9,155 bases of DNA, taken from CAZLAP01 sp964557715. GTDB taxonomy: Bacteria; Patescibacteriota; Minisyncoccia; Minisyncoccales; RBG-13-42-11. The stretch is from contig CAZLAP010000027.1 of NCBI GenBank assembly GCA_964557715.1, positions 1-9,155 of the forward strand, given 5' to 3'. The notes beneath the pieces are model-generated. The model was not told the origin of the DNA and made no database searches. It was given only the letters and a program-made list of their open reading frames with translations. The translations under genes and the position numbers were made by a program. Position 1 is the first letter of the stretch. Each line of letters begins with the position of its first letter. This document shows, piece by piece, positions 1-6,442 of the stretch.

Positions 1-166
1 GTCCCATATTGCAATCCATACTTGGCCGGAGATAGGCTATATAGCAATTGATATTTTTACTTGTGGAAATTCGGCGAAACAGGAAAAAGCTTTGCAGTAT
101 TTAAAGAAAGAATTTAAACCAAAAAAACTTGAAATTAAAAGAATAAGAAGAGGAGAAATAAAATGA
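1..166 (+). CDS. speD: SpeD-type pyruvoyl-dependent S-adenosylmethionine decarboxylase, 3' part
   Basis: Seen: an open frame from base 2 (base 1 ends the previous codon) to the TGA at 164-166, 54 visible residues, 5' end outside the window. The first residues, [10 protein letters not shown], followed 11 residues on by FTCG, are the signature of class 1 prokaryotic AdoMet decarboxylases. Known: these proenzymes cut themselves before a Ser that becomes the pyruvoyl cofactor; in the Thermotoga maritima enzyme the key residues are Ser63, His68 and Cys83. The spacing here (Ser 1, His 6, Cys 21 of the visible part) matches exactly, so the window opens at the processing serine and shows the whole alpha chain. 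The product, decarboxylated AdoMet, is the aminopropyl donor for the next gene, whose ATG overlaps this stop (ATGA). The alpha chain looks about ten residues shorter than usual, ending in a basic tail. Some SpeD relatives have switched to arginine or ornithine decarboxylation; the neighbouring aminopropyltransferase favours the AdoMet activity, but this is inference. Confidence 0.87.
   Translation, partial: SHIAIHTWPEIGYIAIDIFTCGNSAKQEKALQYLKKEFKPKKLEIKRIRRGEIK
151..155 (+). promoter_or_regulatory. Shine-Dalgarno site of the aminopropyltransferase gene
   Basis: AGGAG lies seven bases before the ATG at 163, inside the last codons of the speD-like gene. It is the only clear anti-SD match in front of any start in this window, and it fixes the start of the downstream gene at the ATGA overlap, suggesting coupled translation of the pair. 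Confidence 0.75.
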
Positions 167-1023
167 TTAAGAAATTTCTTTTTAACAAGGAGTGGTTTTT
201 TGAAGATTTTTTTCCCGAAGAGCCAAAAACTTCTAGTTGGGGTTTTGTTATTGAAAAAAAAGTTTATTCGAGTAAAAGCAAGTATCAAAAAATTGAAGTT
301 TTTGACACAAAAGAATTAGGCAGAGTATTGGTTTTGGACGGCATGGTTCAATTTACAACCAGATACGAACATATTTATCATGAAATGCTTGTTCATCCTG
401 CTTTGCTTTGTCATTTAAAACCAAAAAACGTTTTGATTATTGGAGGAGGAGACGGTCCAGCTTTAAGAGAAGTGTTTAAACATCCGGTAAAAGAAGTTTT
501 TTTAGTTGATATTGACAAGAAAGTGACTGAAGTTTCAAAGAAGTATTTCCAATCTTCTTTAAAAGGGGTTTTTAAAGATAAAAGATTGAAGATTTTTCAC
601 GAAGACGCTCTTTTATTTATTAAAAAGTACAGTAATTTTTTTGATATTATAATTGAGGATTTAACCGATCCTACTCCGGTTGCTAAATTTTGTTGGAATA
701 TTAAATTTTATAAAGATATTTTTAATGCCTTAAAAGAGGATGGAATTGCCAGTTTTCAGAGCGGTCAGTTAAAAGAATCTTTTGCTAAAAAAGTGAGAAA
801 GGATTTGTCAAAAACGTTTCCTTTTTTAAAAGTGCACAAGGCTTTTGTTAACGATTTTCCTTTTGACGAACACACTTTTTCTTTTGGTTCAAAAAAGATT
901 AATTTTAACAGTTTCACCTTTGAAAAAATCAACAAAAAATTCAAAAAATTAAAGTTAAAAACAAAATATTATTCTCCAGAAATTCATTTTGCTTCCCAGG
1001 TTTTACCAAGAAACTTAAGCTAA
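163..1023 (+). CDS. speE: Spermidine synthase-family aminopropyltransferase
   Basis: A 286-residue cytosolic enzyme, normal length for the family. It should move the aminopropyl group from decarboxylated AdoMet to an amine acceptor, directly after SpeD in the pathway. Seen: an N-terminal beta domain (about 1-65), YHEM at 72-75, then a Rossmann methyltransferase-like fold with GGGDG at 94-98, the acidic pair VDID at 115-118, ED at 147-148, and the catalytic loop EDLTDP at 165-170 (D166 and D169 match the human enzyme's D173 and D176). YYSPEIH near the C-terminus is also typical. Odd: the loop is DLTDP, as in Thermus agmatine aminopropyltransferase and close to the DLADP of plant thermospermine synthase, rather than the DSSDP/DSTDP of classical spermidine synthases, and the usual RDEF before YHEM is RYEH. 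The acceptor may therefore be agmatine or a longer amine. The start is fixed by AGGAG and the ATGA overlap. Hand-counted lines give roughly 28% GC, lower than secA. Confidence 0.88.
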   Translation: MIKKFLFNKEWFFEDFFPEEPKTSSWGFVIEKKVYSSKSKYQKIEVFDTKELGRVLVLDGMVQFTTRYEHIYHEMLVHPALLCHLKPKNVLIIGGGDGPALREVFKHPVKEVFLVDIDKKVTEVSKKYFQSSLKGVFKDKRLKIFHEDALLFIKKYSNFFDIIIEDLTDPTPVAKFCWNIKFYKDIFNALKEDGIASFQSGQLKESFAKKVRKDLSKTFPFLKVHKAFVNDFPFDEHTFSFGSKKINFNSFTFEKINKKFKKLKLKTKYYSPEIHFASQVLPRNLS

Positions 1024-1090
1024 AATGTAATTTAAGGGATATGCCTCTTTGAACGATCAGTGCTGTTAAAGATTTTAAAGATATAAAAAC

Positions 1091-1127
1091 GGGAAATTAT
1101 CTAATGATGGTTTCCTTTTTATTTTTT
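1091..1127 (+). terminator. Intrinsic terminator after the speD-speE unit
   Basis: Bases 1092-1100 can pair with 1107-1115: GGAAA with TTTCC at the base, then two G-U and two A-U pairs, around a six-base loop. G1091-T1116 can add one more G-U pair. The stem runs straight into TTTTTATTTTTT (1116-1127), and an A-run (1085-1089) precedes it. This is a textbook Rho-independent layout about 70 bases after the speE stop. It separates the polyamine genes from secA. A leader attenuator for secA is possible if a promoter lies upstream, but I see only a weak candidate (TTGAAC at 1049). Confidence 0.62.
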
Positions 1128-1136
1128 AGAAAAAAG

Positions 1137-1146
1137 TGTAAAATGT
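1137..1146 (+). promoter_or_regulatory. Putative -10 region (TGTAAAATGT) of secA
   Basis: TAAAAT (1139-1144) fits a -10 hexamer at five of six positions and would place the transcription start about five bases before the secA ATG, giving an almost leaderless mRNA. No good -35 box is visible: at 17-base spacing the sequence is the T-run of the preceding terminator. The same 10-mer recurs upstream of the gene at 7438, which is the main support. Only a weak AGAAG (1147-1151) could serve as a ribosome site. Confidence 0.4.
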
Positions 1147-1155
1147 AGAAGCATT

Positions 1156-3609
1156 ATGTCAATAATCAATAAAATCTTCGGCGATGCCAACGAGAAATAT
1201 TTAAAAAAACTGAAGCCGGTTGTTGAAAAAATAAATTCTTTGGAAAAAGAATTTGAAGGTTTTTCCGATGAAGAGCTGAAAGAAAAAACCCGGCAATTAA
1301 AAGAAAAGCTAACTAAGGGCCAAACTTTGGACGATATTTTGCCCGAAGCTTTTGCTTTGGTCAGGGAAGCCGCTAAAAGAACTTTAAGCCAGCGCCATTT
1401 TGACGTTCAGCTTATCGGCGGAATCGCTTTGCATCAGGGAAAAATCGCTGAAATGAAAACCGGCGAAGGAAAAACATTGGCCGCCACTCTTTCTTTGTAT
1501 TTGAACGCTTTGGAGGGAAAAGGCTGCCATTTGGTAACGGTGAACGACTACTTAACCAAAAGAGACACTGTTTGGATGGGACAGATATATTATGCTTTGG
1601 GTCTCTCCGCCGGCTGCATCGTGCATGACGCCGCTTTTATTTATGACCCGGCCTATGTCAGCGAACAGGAACAGCTGGATAAGGAAAGGGACGAAGTCGG
1701 CGGATTTAAGGTAATTGAAAAATACTTAAAGCCTTGTTCCAGAAAAGAAGCTTACGAGGCTGACATAACTTACGGCACCAATAATGAGTTCGGGTTTGAT
1801 TATTTGCGGGACAATATGGCTTATGATTTGTCTCAGCAGTCGCAAAGAGGGCATAATTTTGCCGTTGTTGACGAAGTGGATTCCATTTTGATTGACGAAG
1901 CCAGGACTCCTTTGATTATTTCCGCGCCCGATATGGAAAGCTCAAAGTTCTATCAGGAATTCGCCAAAATTATTCCCAAGCTTGACTCAAAAAACGATTA
2001 TCAGATAGATGAAAAAATGAAAGCAGTTACCTTGACCGAATCAGGCATTAATAGGGTTGAAAAAATACTGGGTTTGGAAAACATTTACGAAGAAAAAGGA
2101 ATGAAATATCTGCGCTATCTGGAGCAGGCTTTGCGGGCAGAGGTTTTGTTTAAAAAAGACAGGGATTACGTCGTAAAAGACGGTGAGATTATAATTGTTG
2201 ACGAATTTACCGGCAGGCTGATGCCGGGCAGAAGATGGTCAGCCGGCCTTCACCAGGCGATTGAGGCCAAGGAAGGCGTTTACGTTAATCCGGAATCTTT
2301 GACTTTGGCTTCGATCACTTTCCAGAATTATTTCAGGATGTATAAGAAGCTGGCAGGAATGACCGGCACAGCCGCTACTTCGGCGGAAGAATTTGACAAG
2401 GTTTACAAGCTGGAAGTTATCGTTATTCCGACAAACAAGCCGCTGATAAGAAAGGATTTGCCGGACAGAATTTACAAGACAACAGAGGGAGAATTCAAGG
2501 CAGTGGTAAAAGAGATAAAAGAAAGGCATCAATCAGGCCAGCCGATTCTGGTTGGCACCACTTCAATTGAAAAAAACGAATACCTTGGCAAATTACTGGG
2601 AAAAGAAGGAATTGCTTTCCAGATTTTAAACGCAAAACAGCACGAGAAAGAAGGACAGATTATCGCTCAGGCCGGAAAATGGAAGCAGGTGACCATAGCC
2701 ACCAATATGGCCGGCAGGGGTGTTGACATAATTTTGGGAGGCAATCCGCCGTTGACAGAGGAAGCTGACAAGGTTCGCGGAGTCGGAGGCCTGCATGTTA
2801 TCGGCACTGAAAGACATGAAGCCAGAAGGATTGACAACCAGCTGAGAGGGAGAACGGGCAGGCAGGGAGATCCCGGTTCAGCCCAGTTTTTCATTTCCTT
2901 GGAAGACGATTTAATGAGAATTTTCGCCTCAGACAGGATAAAATCCCTGATGACTACCTTGAAAATTCCGGAAGACCAGTCCATTCAAGCCAATATGATT
3001 TCCGGAGCCATTGAATCTGCCCAGGCGAAAATTGAAGGGATGAATTTTGATTTAAGAAAGCATATTTTGGATTATGACGACGTAATGAACAAGCACAGGG
3101 AGATTTTTTACAAGAAAAGAAGGGAAATATTGGAAAAAGCGGATGAAAACAATCTTAAGCCGCAGATTCTGGAAATGCTGAAAAAGCACAATTATAAGGA
3201 AGAGGATTATGAAAAAAAAGAAAAAGAATTGGGTTCGGAAAAAATGAGGCAGGTTGAAAAAATAGTTTGTTTGAGAATTTTGGACGCGCATTGGCTGGAG
3301 CATTTGGAAGGAATGGATTATTTAAGGGATTCTGTCAGATTAAGAGCTTACGGCCAAAAAGATCCTTTGGTTGAATACAAAGCAGAAGGCCATAAGATGT
3401 TCCAGGAATTTTTAGCCAGAATAGAACACGGCATTGCCAACACTATTTTAAAGGTAAGCTTGGCGGAACAGCCTCAGCAGACGCAGCAAGCGCAACAGCA
3501 ATTCGGCAAGGTTAAAAAGGAAAAAGTAGGCAGGAATGATCCTTGTCCTTGCGGTAAAAAAGACTCTAGAGGGAAACCAATTAAATACAAAAGGTGCTGC
3601 GGGAAATAA
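1156..3609 (+). CDS. secA: Preprotein translocase ATPase SecA
   Basis: The 817-residue motor that drives preproteins through SecYEG. Seen: the N-terminal helix block with [10 protein letters not shown], Walker A TGEGKT at 102-107, [16 protein letters not shown] at 205-220, the DEVD box at 239-242 followed by [10 protein letters not shown], the preprotein cross-linking domain (about 245-395), NBD2 with [10 protein letters not shown] at 516-525 and [22 protein letters not shown] ending near 572, the scaffold helix (about 610-660), a wing domain, DAHWLEHL at 710-717, and a zinc tail with C797, C799, C814 and C815. Odd: about 30 extra residues in NBD1 (157-195, starting HDAAFIYDP), a wing domain perhaps 50 residues shorter than that of E. 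coli, and a zinc motif whose spacer is 14 residues instead of the common 8. A Gln-rich linker (771-783) precedes the tail. All ATPase motifs are intact, so it should be functional. The start is the family's usual MxxxxKIFG opening. The pgeF-like gene starts four bases after the stop. Confidence 0.97.
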   Translation: MSIINKIFGDANEKYLKKLKPVVEKINSLEKEFEGFSDEELKEKTRQLKEKLTKGQTLDDILPEAFALVREAAKRTLSQRHFDVQLIGGIALHQGKIAEMKTGEGKTLAATLSLYLNALEGKGCHLVTVNDYLTKRDTVWMGQIYYALGLSAGCIVHDAAFIYDPAYVSEQEQLDKERDEVGGFKVIEKYLKPCSRKEAYEADITYGTNNEFGFDYLRDNMAYDLSQQSQRGHNFAVVDEVDSILIDEARTPLIISAPDMESSKFYQEFAKIIPKLDSKNDYQIDEKMKAVTLTESGINRVEKILGLENIYEEKGMKYLRYLEQALRAEVLFKKDRDYVVKDGEIIIVDEFTGRLMPGRRWSAGLHQAIEAKEGVYVNPESLTLASITFQNYFRMYKKLAGMTGTAATSAEEFDKVYKLEVIVIPTNKPLIRKDLPDRIYKTTEGEFKAVVKEIKERHQSGQPILVGTTSIEKNEYLGKLLGKEGIAFQILNAKQHEKEGQIIAQAGKWKQVTIATNMAGRGVDIILGGNPPLTEEADKVRGVGGLHVIGTERHEARRIDNQLRGRTGRQGDPGSAQFFISLEDDLMRIFASDRIKSLMTTLKIPEDQSIQANMISGAIESAQAKIEGMNFDLRKHILDYDDVMNKHREIFYKKRREILEKADENNLKPQILEMLKKHNYKEEDYEKKEKELGSEKMRQVEKIVCLRILDAHWLEHLEGMDYLRDSVRLRAYGQKDPLVEYKAEGHKMFQEFLARIEHGIANTILKVSLAEQPQQTQQAQQQFGKVKKEKVGRNDPCPCGKKDSRGKPIKYKRCCGK
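3469..3509 (+). repeat. CAG/CAA-rich low-complexity tract in the secA linker
   Basis: An imperfect run of CAG and CAA codons, with scattered CCT, ACG and GCG codons, encodes a Gln-rich linker between the SecA core and its zinc-binding tail. Such linkers are flexible and length-variable in SecA; mixed codons suggest that it is not a freshly expanded microsatellite. Confidence 0.6.
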
Positions 3610-3613
3610 GAAT

Positions 3614-4321
3614 ATGTCAATTATTTTTCCTCAATTTGAAGAATGCCGCAATATAAAATACGGATTTTCAACCCGGCAGGACGGTTCAATGAACCGGCAC
3701 ACTCAAAAGGGCAATCGGGAGGCTTATTTCAGAAAAATAGGGATAGATCCAGAACGGGTAGTTACCGCTGATTTGATTCATGGCGCCAAAGTTGAAAAAG
3801 TCGGAAAGGAATCCGGAGGGAAAATGATTCAGGGAGCGGACAGCTTGGTTGCCAATGGGAAGAAATTGTTTGTTTCGGCAACTGGCGCGGACTGTTTTTT
3901 GCTCTATTTTTGCGACCCGGTAAAACAGGTTGCGGGCATTGCTCATTCGGGCTGGCGAAGCCTGCTTAGCGGAGTGGTAAAAAATACGCTTGAAGTTATG
4001 ATTTGCGATTTCGGTTCGTCTTCACGGGATATTCTGGCCGGCATCAGCCCGGGCATCGGCAAGTGCCATTTTGAGATTAGTCCGGATGATAAGATAAAAT
4101 ACAAAAATTATCCAAAATTCATTTTAGAGAGAAATGAAAAAATTTACATTGATTTGCCGGGCATTGCCAAACTTCAATTAAAACAAGGCGGCATTTTGGA
4201 AGAAAATATTGCTGACAGCGGAATATGCACTTATTGCGATAAAGAAAACTATTTTTCTTTTCGCAGGGACAAACCAAAAGAAATTCAGCCGATGATAGGA
4301 TATATTGGTTTTATTTCTTGA
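3614..4321 (+). CDS. pgeF: PgeF/YfiH-family multicopper-oxidase-fold protein
   Basis: A 235-residue protein of the family called polyphenol oxidase, YfiH, laccase-domain or peptidoglycan editing factor PgeF. Members have been reported to hydrolyse misincorporated amino acids from UDP-MurNAc precursors and, in other studies, to act as purine nucleoside phosphorylases or adenosine deaminases, so the substrate is open. Seen: GFSTRQDG at 17-24, the metal and active-site residues His56 (in LIHGAKV), Cys94 (in GADC) and His111 (in AHSGWR), the SPGIGKCHFE motif at 145-154, and CTYCDKENYFSFRRD at 205-219. The His/Cys/His set matches the catalytic trio of E. coli YfiH. Odd: the usual HAGWRG reads HSGWRS. 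I chose ATG 3614: it lies four bases after the secA stop and begins at the family's normal N-terminus, while the longer frame from 3536 would add 26 residues read out of frame across the secA zinc motif. No signal peptide, so cytosolic. Confidence 0.88.
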   Translation: MSIIFPQFEECRNIKYGFSTRQDGSMNRHTQKGNREAYFRKIGIDPERVVTADLIHGAKVEKVGKESGGKMIQGADSLVANGKKLFVSATGADCFLLYFCDPVKQVAGIAHSGWRSLLSGVVKNTLEVMICDFGSSSRDILAGISPGIGKCHFEISPDDKIKYKNYPKFILERNEKIYIDLPGIAKLQLKQGGILEENIADSGICTYCDKENYFSFRRDKPKEIQPMIGYIGFIS

Positions 4322-4332
4322 GATTTTGGATT

Positions 4333-4352
4333 AAAATGTTAAACATTTTTTT
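4333..4352 (+). terminator. Weak AT-rich hairpin with T-run after pgeF
   Basis: AAAATGT (4333-4339) and ACATTTT (4343-4349) form a perfect seven-base inverted repeat around TAA and run into three further T residues. The shape is terminator-like and it lies 11 bases after the pgeF stop, but the stem holds a single G-C pair, so termination would be weak. The same bases include the TAAAATGT octamer found in the other spacers, so it may instead be a promoter element. Confidence 0.35.
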
Positions 4353-4401
4353 GCCTTCGTTGTAATTTCAAATTTTTTTAACAATTAAGAAATTTAAATC
4401 A

Positions 4402-5064
4402 ATGCTTTTTTTGCCGATTGGCTGTTTAATTTTCGTTCTTTTTACCTTGTTTTTACCGGTTTTGCTTGTTTTGGGTTATTTTCATATTATCAGCATTGGT
4501 TTTGAAAGCCTGGGCATTTCTTCCGGAACAACCATTTTTCTGCTTTTGGCAATTTTAATAGGTTCTGCTGTCAATATTCCACTGGGCAGGAAAAAGTTAA
4601 TCTATGCCGAAGAAAAAAGATTTTTCGGCTTATGGCGCGCTCCAAAATTAAAAATTCAGGGACTGGCCGTGAATCTGGGCGGAGCAGTAATACCGATTTT
4701 ACTTTCCTGTTATTTTTTATATTTGACTTGGTTGGAAGGATTTGAGCTTAAGCCGATTTTAATAGCCGTTTTTTTAATGGCAATAATATCCAAACTTTTG
4801 GCCAGGGTTGTGCCCGGAGTTGGCATTTCAATGCCGGTTTTGATTCCCCCGGTATTTTCAGCTGTTTTTGCCTTAATTTTGGCGCCTGGCTTTGCCGCGC
4901 CCACAGCTTTTATTGCGGGAACTCTGGGCGTTTTAATCGGAGCCGATATTTTAAATTTAAGAAAAGCTCAAAAATACGGCGGGTTTTTATCAATCGGCGG
5001 CGCTGGCGTTTTTGACGGAATATTTTTAGTCGGCATTGCCTCCGCTTTACTCGCCGGCTTTTAA
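4402..5064 (+). CDS. DUF1614 family multi-pass membrane protein
   Basis: A 220-residue very hydrophobic protein with about seven membrane segments (roughly 5-30, 43-61, 88-108, 116-136, 142-160, 164-182 and 203-219) and one basic cytosolic-type loop (62-85). Recognised as DUF1614 by its Gly/Pro-rich motifs: VNIPL at 57-61, NLGGAVIP at 91-98, VPGVGI at 137-142, AGTLGVLIGADILN at 172-185 and SIGGAGVFDGIFL at 197-209. Members are found in many bacteria and archaea; I know of no established function. Acidic residues within membrane segments (D182 and D205) are the obvious candidates for ion or substrate handling, which is speculation. It lies 18 bases before secD and is probably co-transcribed with secDF, so a link to the export machinery is possible but unproven. 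There is no Shine-Dalgarno sequence before the chosen ATG, which starts at the first membrane segment. Confidence 0.8.
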   Translation: MLFLPIGCLIFVLFTLFLPVLLVLGYFHIISIGFESLGISSGTTIFLLLAILIGSAVNIPLGRKKLIYAEEKRFFGLWRAPKLKIQGLAVNLGGAVIPILLSCYFLYLTWLEGFELKPILIAVFLMAIISKLLARVVPGVGISMPVLIPPVFSAVFALILAPGFAAPTAFIAGTLGVLIGADILNLRKAQKYGGFLSIGGAGVFDGIFLVGIASALLAGF

Positions 5065-5082
5065 GATGTAAGATTAAAAAAT

Positions 5083-6438
5083 ATGGAAAAACGGAAAATT
5101 TACTTAACAGTTTTTTTTATTTTTGTTTTGGCTTTTTTAGCCGCCAATTTGGTTTATCCTCAGTTTTTAAATTTAAAGTTCATTCCCGATATTCCTTTCA
5201 GGCTCGGATTGGATTTGCAAGGCGGCACTCATTTGGTTTATGAGGCAGATTTGTCTAATGTTGGCAAAGAAGAACACAGGTCTTCAATGCAGGGCTTGAG
5301 AGACGTGATTGAAAGAAGGGTTAATCTTTTCGGCGTCCAGGAGCCAGTGGTTCAAATTCAGGAAAAAGGCGAAGAATACCGCTTGATTGTGGAATTGGCC
5401 GGCGTGAAAGATTCGGCCGAAGCAATCAAGATGATCGGAGAAACTCCTTATCTTGAATTCAAAGAAGAAAGGGGCGAAGAAGAAAGACAGATGATTCTTG
5501 ATAAATACGAGGAGGTTAAAGACAAAGATATGGAGGAGATTATGGAAGTGCCTGATTGGTATTTGGCCTTTGAAGACCCTAATTTTAAATCAACTTCTTT
5601 GACCGGCAGATATTTGAAAAAAGCCGAGTTGGGCTTTGACCAGACTGTGCGCACGCCTTTGGTTTTGCTTGAGTTTAACGACGAAGGAGCAGAGTTTTTT
5701 GAAGAATTGACTGAAAAAAATATCGGCAAGGTTTTGGCCATATATATTGACGATATGCCTATTTCTACGCCTGTTGTTCAAAATAAGATTACCGGCGGCA
5801 AGGCTCAAATCAGCGGCGATTTCACCATAGAAGAAGCCAGGTCTTTGGCCAGAAATTTAAGCGCCGGAGCTTTGCCGGTGCCCATTACCATAATTTCCCA
5901 GCAGACAGTCGGTCCGACTTTGGGCGCGATTTCTTTAGAAAAATCTCTTCAAGCCGGAATTTTCGGGTTTTTAGCCGTAATTTTATTTATGATTATTTTT
6001 TACAGGTTGCCCGGATTTTTAGCTTCTTTTTCTTTAATTATTTATGTTGCCTTAGTTTTATCCGTTTTTAAGCTGATACCTGTTACTTTAACTTTGGCAG
6101 GAATAGGAGGTTTTATTCTCTCGGTTGGCATGGCTGTTGACGCCAATGTTTTGATTTTTTCAAGAATGAGGGAAGAATTAAAAGAGGGGAAGAGCCTTTC
6201 GCAAAGCATAAAAGACGGTTTTAGCCGGGCTTGGCCTTCAATCAGAGACGGCAATATTACCACTTTAATCGTTGCCCTTATCTTATTCAGCTTTGGAACG
6301 AGTTTTATAAAAGGCTTTGCTTTGACTTTAAGCTTGGGCCTTTTAATCAGTATGTTTTCCGCTATTCTTGTTACCAAGAACTTTTTGAAATGTTTTGCTC
6401 AAACGAAATTTGAAAAAATAAAAATATTGTGGCTTTAA
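5083..6438 (+). CDS. secD: Protein translocase subunit SecD
   Basis: A 451-residue inner-membrane subunit that, with SecF, uses ion flow to pull preproteins out of SecYEG on the outer side. It is much shorter than E. coli SecD (615), as is common for SecD with a reduced external domain. Seen: TM1 at about 7-25, the GLDLQGG motif at 42-48, the large external P1 domain (about 50-275) including the SLARNLSAGALPVP segment at 254-267, then TM2-TM6 (about 289-308, 312-332, 336-359, 391-410 and 412-434). GMAVDANVLIF at 349-359 carries D353, which corresponds to the proton-relay Asp340 of the Thermus SecDF protein, so the SecD half of the relay is intact. Slightly odd: the usual LIFERIREE reads LIFSRMREE. 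secF follows after four bases with no Shine-Dalgarno sequence. No yajC-like frame is visible next to it. Confidence 0.96.
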   Translation: MEKRKIYLTVFFIFVLAFLAANLVYPQFLNLKFIPDIPFRLGLDLQGGTHLVYEADLSNVGKEEHRSSMQGLRDVIERRVNLFGVQEPVVQIQEKGEEYRLIVELAGVKDSAEAIKMIGETPYLEFKEERGEEERQMILDKYEEVKDKDMEEIMEVPDWYLAFEDPNFKSTSLTGRYLKKAELGFDQTVRTPLVLLEFNDEGAEFFEELTEKNIGKVLAIYIDDMPISTPVVQNKITGGKAQISGDFTIEEARSLARNLSAGALPVPITIISQQTVGPTLGAISLEKSLQAGIFGFLAVILFMIIFYRLPGFLASFSLIIYVALVLSVFKLIPVTLTLAGIGGFILSVGMAVDANVLIFSRMREELKEGKSLSQSIKDGFSRAWPSIRDGNITTLIVALILFSFGTSFIKGFALTLSLGLLISMFSAILVTKNFLKCFAQTKFEKIKILWL

Positions 6439-6442
6439 TAAT

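Noticed and set aside
37..288. An 83-residue minus-strand frame across the speD/speE junction.
   Set aside because: It lies opposite two well-supported genes, is rich in Phe and Leu from the complementary A-rich strand, and resembles no family.
1049..1078. A promoter TTGAAC with an 18-base spacer to TTTTAA upstream of secA.
   Set aside because: The -10 is poor and the transcript would run straight into the hairpin plus T-run at 1091-1127; kept only as the basis of an attenuator alternative.
2239..3303. Several minus-strand frames of 63-105 residues inside secA.
   Set aside because: All are antisense to a highly conserved gene and show no recognisable motif or start signal; they are shadows.
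3469..3509. The CAG/CAA run as a phase-variable simple repeat.
   Set aside because: The units are interrupted and in triplets, so slippage would not shift the frame; it is better explained as a flexible Gln-rich linker.
3536..3613. A longer start (ATG 3536) for the pgeF-like gene, overlapping the secA end by 74 bases.
   Set aside because: The extra 26 residues are secA zinc-motif codons read in another frame and do not resemble the family's N-terminus; ATG 3614 sits four bases after the secA stop, like other junctions here.
6231..6413. A 60-residue plus-strand frame within secD.
   Set aside because: It is out of frame with the conserved SecD membrane segments and has no family likeness.
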